A stretch of DNA of 24,334 nucleotides, from contig DEIM01000193.1 in the NCBI GenBank assembly GCA_002352485.1, forward strand, positions 6,122 through 30,455. Direction: 5' to 3'. The stretch is from Candidatus Dadabacteria bacterium UBA2774 (GTDB lineage: Bacteria; Desulfobacterota_D; UBA1144; Nemesobacterales; UBA2774). This document shows positions 1-8,100 of the stretch, piece after piece (position 1 is the stretch's first letter; each line of letters begins with the position of its first letter). The notes beneath the pieces were generated by a model, which saw nothing but the letters and a program-made list of their open reading frames with translations, searched no databases and had not been told where the DNA came from. The position numbers were made by a program, and so were the translations under genes.

Positions 1-795
1 AGTGGAAGCAACATAGCTTTTCTGGGCGACTGCGTCATTGGCTTCTTGGTATCTTCAAAGCTAGATTTGAATCCGGGGGACACCATTATTTCTTCGCCTG
101 AGACTATGCTCGACATCTCAGGTGTGTATCCCCTCAAGATGAATATAGTTGGAGTGCTCAAAGAGTCTCACAGCCCGGACGACAAGGCGATTTTCACCGA
201 TATGAAGACCGCCTGGGTTATCCAGGGTTTGGGACACGGTCACGAAGACCTGTCTAAAGCCGCTGACAAAAGTGTATTGCTAAACGTAAAAGACGGCAAT
301 TACACTGCTAACGCTAAGCTATATCAATACAATACCGTGTCTCAAGAAAATGTAGACGAATTTCATTTCCATGGGGATCAATCGGCTTTTCCGGTTACTG
401 CTGTAATAGCTGTTCCAAGTAACGAGAAGAATAAAACTTTACTCATGGGAAGGTATATATCTGCAGGTGAGACATCACAAATCGTAAAGCCCGAAAAGGT
501 TATTGAGAAACTCTTGGCGAACATCTTCAAGATTAAAGGATTCCTGGATTCGGTTTTTGTTATTGTTGCTGTGTCGACTTTGCTGCTTCTAGGACTAGTT
601 CTAATGCTATCATTAAGACTCAGGAGCAGAGAGGTTCAGACTATGTATAGGTTAGGTTCAAGCAGATTTAAAATAGCCGAGCTCTTGGGATTTGAAATCG
701 GCATCATATTAGTTGTAAGTTTATTTTTTTCATCAATTCTATTAATTGCTACTATGAGATATGTGTCTGAATTTATAAAAGTTTTTATAGTATAG
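1..795 (+). CDS. ABC transporter permease, FtsX/MacB type (C-terminal part, runs off left edge)
   Basis: The reading frame is open from base 1, so the N-terminus lies outside the window and 264 codons are visible. The first ~170 residues are a soluble, beta-rich extracytoplasmic region (GDTIISSPETML..., then MNIVGVLKESHSPDDKAIF) of the kind found between the first two helices of MacB/FtsX-like permeases. Two hydrophobic segments follow, around FVIVAVSTLLLLGLVLML and IGIILVVSLFFSSILLIA. They are joined by a basic loop with RSREVQTMYRLGSSRFKIAELL, the typical FtsX-family coupling segment facing the ATPase. Such permeases export lipoproteins or peptides, or signal to cell-wall enzymes; the substrate cannot be read here. 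The ATPase partner is presumably upstream, outside the window. The gene is convergent with the dehydrogenase at 867, with 71 bases between them and no obvious terminator hairpin. Confidence 0.8.
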   Translation, partial: SGSNIAFLGDCVIGFLVSSKLDLNPGDTIISSPETMLDISGVYPLKMNIVGVLKESHSPDDKAIFTDMKTAWVIQGLGHGHEDLSKAADKSVLLNVKDGNYTANAKLYQYNTVSQENVDEFHFHGDQSAFPVTAVIAVPSNEKNKTLLMGRYISAGETSQIVKPEKVIEKLLANIFKIKGFLDSVFVIVAVSTLLLLGLVLMLSLRLRSREVQTMYRLGSSRFKIAELLGFEIGIILVVSLFFSSILLIATMRYVSEFIKVFIV

Positions 796-866
796 TCTGA
801 ATTGAGATTCCAAATTTAACGAGTTTGTATCATAAGCTGAGAATATTTTGAAGGTGATTCTACAAC

Positions 867-3827
867 CTACTTATTAAGCGCGTCCCAGAGGACTTCCGCG
901 GGGTGGTAGGCCCTACGTTGTGCGCCGTCTTTTATCTGGTGGCGGCAGCTAGTACCGGGTGCTACTACAATGGTGTCCTCGCCGTGCTTTCTTACCGTAG
1001 GCAGGAGAACGAGCTCGCCGACCTTCATAGAGACGTCGAAATGCTCGCTCTCATAACCAAACGAGCCCGCCATACCGCAGCAGCCAGAGGGTATGAGTTC
1101 GACGCTGTAGTTCTCGGGAATAGACATCATCTTTTTAGAGTGATCTAGGGTCGATAAAGCCTTTTGCTGGCAGTGGCCGTGGAAGATAAGCTTCCGCTCT
1201 TCTTTTGTGAAGCTGTCTTTGGTGATATTCCCCTTATCTATCTCCCTTGAAATAAACTCGTCAATGAGAAATACATGTGGCGCTATGTTTTTCGCGGCCT
1301 CTTTCACGTCATCGTCCGCAAGGTCAGGGTACTCGTCCCTGAAGCTAAGGACAGCGGAGGGCTCGATGCCCACTAGCGGGGTGTTCTCTGTAATCAGGTC
1401 TTTGAAAATCCTGAGGTTCTTGTTGGCAATCACCTTGGCGTCTCGGATAAGTCCTTTTGATATGTGGGCGCGGCCGCTCTCGTCGTGCTCTATGACTTCG
1501 GGATAGTAGCCTAATTTATCCAGGAGCTTTATCATTGTGATGCCGATCTCGGCGTCCAGATAGTTTGTGAACTCGTCGCAGAACACGTATACCTTGCCGT
1601 TATTGCCCTTTTGTAACGTGGCTTTATTCTTTTTATACCAGTCCCTTACGGTCTGAATTGATAGGGGAGGGACAGAGCGCCCCTGAGCGAATCCGGTCAT
1701 TTTTTTAATAATTGGCGCTGTGACGGAGTTTGAGAACATGAAGTTATATGCCTGAGGGAATACTGAATTTAACTTGGCGAATTTATTGAAATTCGCGATC
1801 ATCCGCGAGCGCATTGGCACTCCGTGCTTGTCGTAATAATGCTGAAGGAACTCTCCCTTAAGCTTTGCTATGTCAACGTCCGAGGGGCATTCGGACTTAC
1901 AGCCCTTACACGAAAGACACAGGTCTAGTACCTCATGTATTTCCTCGCTTTGAAAGGGGTCTACGTCTTTTGATGAGCGGGTAAATATTTCGCGCAGCAT
2001 GTTGGCACGGGCCCTGGTGATATGTCTTTCATCGCGCGTTGCCATGTAGGAAGGGCACATTGTGCCCCCCGCGTGCTCTGTTTTTCTGCACTCCGCAGTG
2101 CCGTTACACCTCTCTGCGTGTCCTACGAACCCTTCACTACCCCAGTCAAAAACGGTATCGAACTTGGGATAGTGGGTGTCTGCGTCGTAGCGAAGGTTAA
2201 TATTGTTTCTGGGGGCATCGACTATCGTTGTAGGATTGAAAATGTCCTCCGGGTCCCAGGTGTATTTAAGCTCCTTCATCAGCCCGTAGATGGTCGAGCC
2301 CAGCATAAACTCTATGAATTCGCCTCTTAACCATCCCGTGCCGTGCTCGCCCGAGAGGAAGCCTTTATATTTCTTCACTATGGCCGCCGTGTCTCTGGTA
2401 ATGTTTCTGAAAAGCTCTCTACCCTCATCTGTTTTAGTATTGAAGTACGGGGTAATGTGAAGCTCCCCGGCGCTTGCGTGAGCGTAATACATCACGTGCA
2501 AATTATTTTTCTTAAGCAGAGCGTCTACTTCGGCAATGAATTCAGGGAGGTCCTGTATGTCAACCGCGCAGTCGTCTATGTTGGTGGCGGGCTTTTCGTC
2601 CCCTTCGACGTTTGATGCCACACCTAGCGCCGCGTTACGGAGGTGCCATACGTGGTCTACGTCGCAGGCATCGACGATAGGGAAATGGTATCCGAACCCT
2701 GTCTTCTTTACGTCCTCTATTATCTTTTGGGCAGCGGCCTTTGCTTCTTCTTCCGAATCCTTTGTTACTTCAATCAAAAGCACCGCGCCCGGCTTATCCT
2801 TTACGAAAAATAGCTCGTCACGAAGAAGCGCGTTCTCCCTCGCGCACTCAATCGTGTAGTCGTCTATTAGCTCGCAGGAAGTTATGTCGTGCTTACAAAC
2901 TGTTATATTGGCCCTCAGCGATTCATCGAGGGTCTTGAAATTTATACACGCAAGGTTTCTGTAAGCGGGGGGGTGGGGCACGACGTTTACCTTGAGCTCA
3001 TAAATGAATACTAGCGTACCTGCCGAGCCCGCGATGAGCTTACAGAAGTTAAACGGCTCGCCCCCCTTGGTGAAAGGCTCCATCTTGGACATCGCATCGA
3101 GCGCGTAGCCGGTGTTGCGTCTGAATATGCAGTCTTTGGGGAAATTATCATTAATAGCGTCTATGTTTTTCTTATCCGAAAGTATGTCGTTTATCTGATT
3201 GTATAGCTTGGTCTCAAGAAGGCTCTCACCACCCCCGCACTTGACCTTAAACTCCTCAGGGGTAAGCTCGGAGAACGTTACTTCCGTACCATCAGCCAGA
3301 AAACCCTTTACTTCTAGCAGGTGCTTACGGCTGTCACGGTATACGACAGAGTTTGCGCCGCAGGAGTTGTTGCCCATCATGCCGCCAATCATGGCGCGGT
3401 TTTGGGTAGAGGTCTCAGGGCCGAAAAACAGGCCGTGAGGATCAAGCACTTCATTGAGCTCGTTTCTGATTACCCCGGGCTGCAGCCTGACCCATTTTTC
3501 ATCCTTATTTATCTCGAGCACTTTGTTCATGTATCGCCCGACGTCTACCACAAGGCCCCGTCCTATGGGCTGACCCGAGAGTGATGTGCCCGCGGCCCTG
3601 GGGGTAATGGGTACGTTGTTATCCCTTGCAAACTCTACTATGCGTCTCATATCCTCGCTGTCTTTTGGCATCGCGACTGCTTGGGGGAACACTCTGTATG
3701 AAGAGGCATCGGTTGCGTAGAGAGTTCTCACGCTGTGATCGTGGAACAGGTCGCCTTTTAGCTGTCCTTTTAATTCGTCCCACTTTGCGGGGCTTATAGT
3801 GCTCTTGTTGTCAGAATTTGCGCTCAT
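867..3827 (-). CDS. FAD/4Fe-4S fused D-2-hydroxyacid dehydrogenase (YdiJ / Dld-II type)
   Basis: This 986-residue protein resembles E. coli YdiJ and the fused D-lactate dehydrogenases in length and layout. It is expected to oxidise a D-2-hydroxyacid (D-lactate, glycolate or D-2-hydroxyglutarate) and pass electrons to the respiratory chain. Domains in order: FAD_binding_4 (~50-185) with PRAAGTSLSGQPIG near 76-89 and GPETSTQNRAMIGGMMGNNS near 136; FAD-oxidase C-terminal domain (~230-545) containing SGEHGTGWLRGEF; a ferredoxin-like part with CNGTAECRK...MC near 570-590 and CLSCKGCKSECP near 636-647; then a GlpC-like region. The second CCG motif is intact (SGCCGMAGSFGYE, ~912), but the first reads ESG near residue 782. 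The start is ATG, with AGGAGG 13 bases upstream (bases 3841-3846). A strong minus-strand promoter lies at 3920-3949. The substrate cannot be decided from sequence. Confidence 0.9.
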   Translation of the reverse strand: MSANSDNKSTISPAKWDELKGQLKGDLFHDHSVRTLYATDASSYRVFPQAVAMPKDSEDMRRIVEFARDNNVPITPRAAGTSLSGQPIGRGLVVDVGRYMNKVLEINKDEKWVRLQPGVIRNELNEVLDPHGLFFGPETSTQNRAMIGGMMGNNSCGANSVVYRDSRKHLLEVKGFLADGTEVTFSELTPEEFKVKCGGGESLLETKLYNQINDILSDKKNIDAINDNFPKDCIFRRNTGYALDAMSKMEPFTKGGEPFNFCKLIAGSAGTLVFIYELKVNVVPHPPAYRNLACINFKTLDESLRANITVCKHDITSCELIDDYTIECARENALLRDELFFVKDKPGAVLLIEVTKDSEEEAKAAAQKIIEDVKKTGFGYHFPIVDACDVDHVWHLRNAALGVASNVEGDEKPATNIDDCAVDIQDLPEFIAEVDALLKKNNLHVMYYAHASAGELHITPYFNTKTDEGRELFRNITRDTAAIVKKYKGFLSGEHGTGWLRGEFIEFMLGSTIYGLMKELKYTWDPEDIFNPTTIVDAPRNNINLRYDADTHYPKFDTVFDWGSEGFVGHAERCNGTAECRKTEHAGGTMCPSYMATRDERHITRARANMLREIFTRSSKDVDPFQSEEIHEVLDLCLSCKGCKSECPSDVDIAKLKGEFLQHYYDKHGVPMRSRMIANFNKFAKLNSVFPQAYNFMFSNSVTAPIIKKMTGFAQGRSVPPLSIQTVRDWYKKNKATLQKGNNGKVYVFCDEFTNYLDAEIGITMIKLLDKLGYYPEVIEHDESGRAHISKGLIRDAKVIANKNLRIFKDLITENTPLVGIEPSAVLSFRDEYPDLADDDVKEAAKNIAPHVFLIDEFISREIDKGNITKDSFTKEERKLIFHGHCQQKALSTLDHSKKMMSIPENYSVELIPSGCCGMAGSFGYESEHFDVSMKVGELVLLPTVRKHGEDTIVVAPGTSCRHQIKDGAQRRAYHPAEVLWDALNK

Positions 3828-3919
3828 TGTAGTTGTGGACCCTCCTAGGCTATTTATACACTTTTTTTAGTTTCCGTACAACACTTAAAGTTAACACTTT
3901 AAATGTGCCGTGATCAGCC

Positions 3920-3949
3920 ATTATAACTAATATGATATTATGCTTTCAA
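3920..3949 (-). promoter_or_regulatory. sigma70-like promoter of the FAD/Fe-S dehydrogenase
   Basis: On the minus strand, TTGAAA (bases 3944-3949) is followed after 18 bases by a perfect TATAAT (bases 3920-3925). This matches 11 of 12 consensus positions. Transcription would begin near 3912, giving a leader of about 85 bases before the ATG at 3827. Seen in the sequence; activity is inferred. Confidence 0.6.
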
Positions 3950-4032
3950 TAAGGTTGCATCTTAGTCCTGCCGCCTTGCTTTCCGGGCTCTAATACGTGA
4001 AAATAGCAGTAGCTGTAATCTAAATCGGGAGA

Positions 4033-4060
4033 GTAAGTCTCGCTGACGAAGGGGACTTGC
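4033..4060 (+). promoter_or_regulatory. leader hairpin just upstream of the ZIP-family gene
   Basis: GTAAGTCTC (4033-4041) can pair with GGGACTTGC (4052-4060) over nine positions, two of them G-U, around a 10-base loop. The only Shine-Dalgarno-like stretch, AAGGGGA (4049-4055), lies partly in the loop and partly in the 3' arm, so the fold could mask ribosome binding for the ATG at 4074. It matches no riboswitch class I recognise. It could be chance. Confidence 0.3.
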
Positions 4061-4073
4061 CGGATGGACCACG

Positions 4074-4859
4074 ATGAACCTTATAGAAATATTTTCTTTT
4101 ATTGTAATACTCGGAGCCGCTGTCGCTGGAGGGTTTTATCCGCTAACAAGGAGGGAAGCGGCGATGAGCGACGATGGGTTCCCTTACGGCGAGTCTTTCA
4201 CCGCCGGAGTATTCCTGGCGCTCGCGCTCGTTATAATGCTCCCGGCGGGTCTTCACCTCTTCGAGAAGGCGTACCCGCAGGAAGTCCTTCCTATTGCTGT
4301 GATAATAGCTATTGCCGCATTTCTGATACTCCTAGGGATAGAGCACGCCGCTGTTAAGTCCAAGCTGAAAGCGGGCGCCGGGGCGCTTACGCCCTCTTCA
4401 ATCCCGGTAATAATGACCATCATGATCGCGATTCCTTCTTTCCTGCTCGGTACAGCGATTAGCCTGAGCGAGACTGAGAACGCTCTCTTTATCCTGGCGG
4501 CTGTGCTGGCGCACAAAAGCTCTGCCGGGTTCGGGCTTGCGCTCTCTATGGTCAGGAGTAAGCTCACAGTCAACGAAACTTATATTCTCTACGGAGTGTT
4601 TGCGATATCGACCCCTCTGGGCATTATAGCCGGGGCGGACGCCAAGCACTTTTTAAGCGGGGATACACTCGTAGTAGTTAAAGCGTTTACCCTCTCGATT
4701 GCGGCAGGGGTGTTCCTGTATATGGCAACGCTCCATGAGTTCTCAAACGCGCCGTTTATACGCCACTGCTCAACAGCAAGGTCTTTTTTAGTTATGCTCG
4801 CCGGGCTGCTCCTGACCGTTTGTGTAAAGGTAATACTAGAGCTAGGGCACGCGGGGTAA
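4074..4859 (+). CDS. ZIP-family metal transporter-like membrane protein
   Basis: This 261-residue polytopic protein has about eight hydrophobic segments in ZIP order: an N-terminal helix ending GGFYPLTRR, then ESFTAGVFLALALVIMLPAGLHLF (helices 2-3 region), AFLILLGIEHA, IPSFLLGTAISLS, AAVLAHKSSAGFGLALSMV (147-160), a helix ending GIIAGA, LSIAAGVFLYMATLHEF, and a C-terminal GLLLTVCVKVILELGHAG. ZIP proteins normally carry Zn2+, Fe2+ or Mn2+ into the cytoplasm through His/Glu ligands in helices 4 and 5 (H-x-x-x-E-G and HKxPEG). Here helix 4 has Pro121 where His is expected, and helix 5 reads HKSSAG with Ala151 in place of Glu, so only His147 remains. The family assignment is by overall pattern; metal transport is uncertain. 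The ATG at 4074 has only a weak ribosome site 18 bases upstream. The dehydrogenase is transcribed divergently. Confidence 0.65.
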   Translation: MNLIEIFSFIVILGAAVAGGFYPLTRREAAMSDDGFPYGESFTAGVFLALALVIMLPAGLHLFEKAYPQEVLPIAVIIAIAAFLILLGIEHAAVKSKLKAGAGALTPSSIPVIMTIMIAIPSFLLGTAISLSETENALFILAAVLAHKSSAGFGLALSMVRSKLTVNETYILYGVFAISTPLGIIAGADAKHFLSGDTLVVVKAFTLSIAAGVFLYMATLHEFSNAPFIRHCSTARSFLVMLAGLLLTVCVKVILELGHAG

Positions 4860-5166
4860 AAATGCGATTTTCCATCATGGTTTGAAACTCGCGACTAGCT
4901 GAAGTATCCGAAATTCCTTTATTTACAGGTTTATTCTTGTAAACACGGGGTTTTTAGACCCGTATCTTTCATAAATTGCCCAAAATTTTCCCTGATATTT
5001 CAAAGCTGTGACAAGAATTGTCGACGCACAGTGTTATAACGGTTCTTTGTATGTGAATTATGCAGTAATGTGAGGCGGTTAAGCAATATTGGCCCGTGTG
5101 GCATGGGATTTGCACAATTTAGGGTTAGGGGGCATTGTGTCTCTTTATATTCCCCTCAAGGTCAAT
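4860..5166. other. intergenic region between ZIP-like gene and hybrid kinase
   Basis: About 307 bases without a convincing gene. Two small adjacent stem-loops lie at 4922-4943 (TTTACA/TGTAAA) and 4945-4963 (ACGGG/CCCGT), the latter followed by ATCTTTC. Together they could form a weak terminator after the ZIP-like gene. A TATAAC at 5035-5040 has no convincing -35 element. The kinase reading frame stays open upstream to a TTG at 5089, so the last ~78 bases could be coding if an earlier start is used. Confidence 0.4.
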
Positions 5167-8100
5167 ATGGATACGGATACTCTAAATGACAGAGCACAGC
5201 ACTCGGAATTTCTGAAGATTCTGTTTATTGCTGTTACTGCACTCAGTGTGGGAGTGCTTATTTTTAGCGTTGCCGGAGGGGTTTTCGGATTCCTTCCACA
5301 AGGGAAACTATCAACTTTCCCCGCACTTACGGCCGCAGCGGCGTCTGCCGCTTTAATCTCCGGCATATTGTGCCTGGCACATAGCTCAGTTGAGAGGAAC
5401 GTATACACGCGCATACTTGGAGTTTCTCTGATAAGCGCGGCTGTGATGGGCGGATGCATGTTTTTTATTGCGGGGGGATTGACTGCCGCCGGGGCATCAA
5501 AAGAAAACTATATAACGCTATCTACTCCTGCTGTTTGGCTTTTTCCTGCCATAACTATTATTCTCGGGGCAGTACTTCTCCTTAGAAACCACACGACTGA
5601 CAAAAAACTCCGCAACGACGGTTTATTTAAAGTAGCTGCTTTGGTTCTTGTGGTGATCGGAATAGCCGCAGTCTATATTGTTTCGAAAACCTCTTTTGTG
5701 ACAAATGGAATAGAGAGCTCATATTGGAAAAGTATTCCAATTGCCGCCACTCTTCTGACCGCGCTTACTTCCGGCTGGTACGGTAGGCGTGACAGGTCTT
5801 TTTTCTACTATGTTCTTCTATTGAGCCTTGTGCCCCTCGTGTGCTCGGAGGCTCTTTTGGCTTTGGGTTATTCTCTGCCATCTTCCTATTTACTTAGAGT
5901 TTTAGCGTTTTTAGTACCCGTCCCGGCACTCGTGGCCATGTATTCATATAACCTCAGGGGTCTCAGTACACTTGAGAAATCTCTTAAGAGTAAAGAGGCC
6001 GAGCATGAGAAAGCTCTTGGTCAAAGTGGTAAGTCTATCGAAAAGCTTAACGAGGAAATCTCGAGGCTGAAAGAGGACGAAGAGATAAGTAAAGCGCTCT
6101 CCGGGGGTTTGAATGCAGGGGCCTATATAGCTCAGGGAGACAGAATCGTATATGTAAATAAAGGACTAGAGCGACTTACCGCTATGACGCAGGATGAGCT
6201 GCTCGGCGTGAAGATCACTGATCTTATAAATCCTTCGGACCGTCCTGATGTCTCTCAAAAGTCGACGCAGATGCTAAAAGGTGAGCGGGTAAAACCCTAC
6301 AGATACAGGATAAAAAACTCAAACGGCGTCCCCGCGTGGGTGTCGGAGACGGTAACTAAGATCGTCTACGGGGACGGGGAAGCCGTTTTGGGAACACTAA
6401 CGGATATAACCGAGGCGCGCCGCGCGGAGGAAATGCTCGGGACGCTTTCAAATAGCTCTCCTATGGGTATATACATAGTAAAGGATAATGAGCTGAAGTT
6501 TGTAAATTCCCAGTACTGCGTTTACACAGGGTATAGCGAGGAGGAGCTTCTGGGCTCTTCGCCTGAGACCTATATACACGCCAGGGACAAGCAGGAAGCC
6601 TCTGCTAATGTGAGCAGTATGATTCAGAATGGAGACGCTTCCCCGTACGAGTACAGGCTTGCAAGAAAGGATGGCGAGCTAAGATGGGTAATGGAAACCG
6701 TCAAGAAGATCAGGTTTATGGACGGCCCCGCTGTGCTTGGGACGGTCTCTGACATCACCGACCGCAGAAGGGTGGAATCGATGTTAAGGACGCTTTCCAA
6801 TAGCTCTCCGATAGGAATATATATCGTACAGGAAGGGGAATATAAATTTGTAAACCCGGAATTTCAAAAGTACCTGGGCTATAGTGAAGAGGAGCTTACG
6901 GGCAGTGCGTCACTCACTCACGTTTACGTTGAGGACAGAGAAAAATCAAAGAAAAACGCTTCAAGGATGCTCGTGGGTGAGAAAACTAACCCATATCACT
7001 ACAGGATGGTGAGGAGCGACGGTACCCTCATGTGGGTGATGGAGGTAGTGAGGTCGATACGCTACCAGGACGAAACCGCGGTGCTCGGTACGGTGATGGA
7101 CATATCTGAGAGAATACAGGCGGAAGAGCTGTTCGAGACTCTTTCGGAAGGCTCACCGATAGGCGTATACATACTCCAGGACAAGAAATTTCAGTTTCTT
7201 AACCCCGAGATCGAGAGGTTTCTCGGGTACAAGAGCGAGGAGCTTGTGCAGACAAATCAGTGGAAGCTCGTCTATCCGCAGGACCGCTCGGGTGTAAGGG
7301 ATAATAGCATGCTTATGCTCAAAGGTGAGAGGCATAACCCTTATGAATACAGGATTATTAATAAACAAGGCCAGATTAAGTGGGTGATGGAAACAGTCAC
7401 TTCGATACAGTACAGAGGACGGCGCGCGATATTGGGTAGCTTCATGGACATAACCGAGCGTAAAAGATCTGAAGTAGAGCTGTATCAGGCAAAAGAAGAG
7501 GCAGAGGCCGCAAACCTGGCCAAATCGGAATTCCTTGCCAATATGAGCCATGAGGTAAGGACACCGCTGAACGCAATAATCGGTATGACGGAGCTCACGC
7601 TTGAGACAGAGCTTTCGGGAGAGCAGAAAGAGACGTTAAGGGTGATCCAGAGCTCCTCTGAGTCGCTACTCGGGCTGATAAACGATATTCTCGATTTCTC
7701 CAGGATAGAAGCAGGGCAGATGGAGATAGAGAATGCCGACGTGAGTCTGAGGCAGCTTGTCGAGGACGTTGCCGAATCTCAGTCTCTGAGAGCGTTTAAC
7801 AAGGGTATTGAGCTCCTGTGCTATATAGAGGACGATGTGCCCGACAGACTCATGGGCGATTCCACCAGGATAATGCAGGTGCTGGTGAACCTTATCGTAA
7901 ACGCGATAAAGTTTACCGACACCGGAGAGGTGATTGTTAATGCCTCTATGGGATATGATGGGACGCCTGACCGTAAGGAGCTTCACTTCAGCGTATCGGA
8001 CACGGGGATTGGTGTTCCAAGGGATCATAGGGATAGCATCTTTGAGAAATTCACGCAGGTAGACAGCTCAACTAAAAGGTCTTTCGGAGGCGTGGGGCTA

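Noticed and set aside
3960..4073. Leader of the ZIP-like gene as a GEMM, yybP-ykoY, NiCo or cobalamin riboswitch
   Set aside because: Fragments such as GGGACTTGCCGGATGG recall GEMM ends, but none of the required core elements of these classes could be found in order.
7153..7551. 132-codon minus-strand frame inside the kinase gene
   Set aside because: It is antisense to well-conserved PAS/HisKA coding sequence and its translation has no recognisable pattern.
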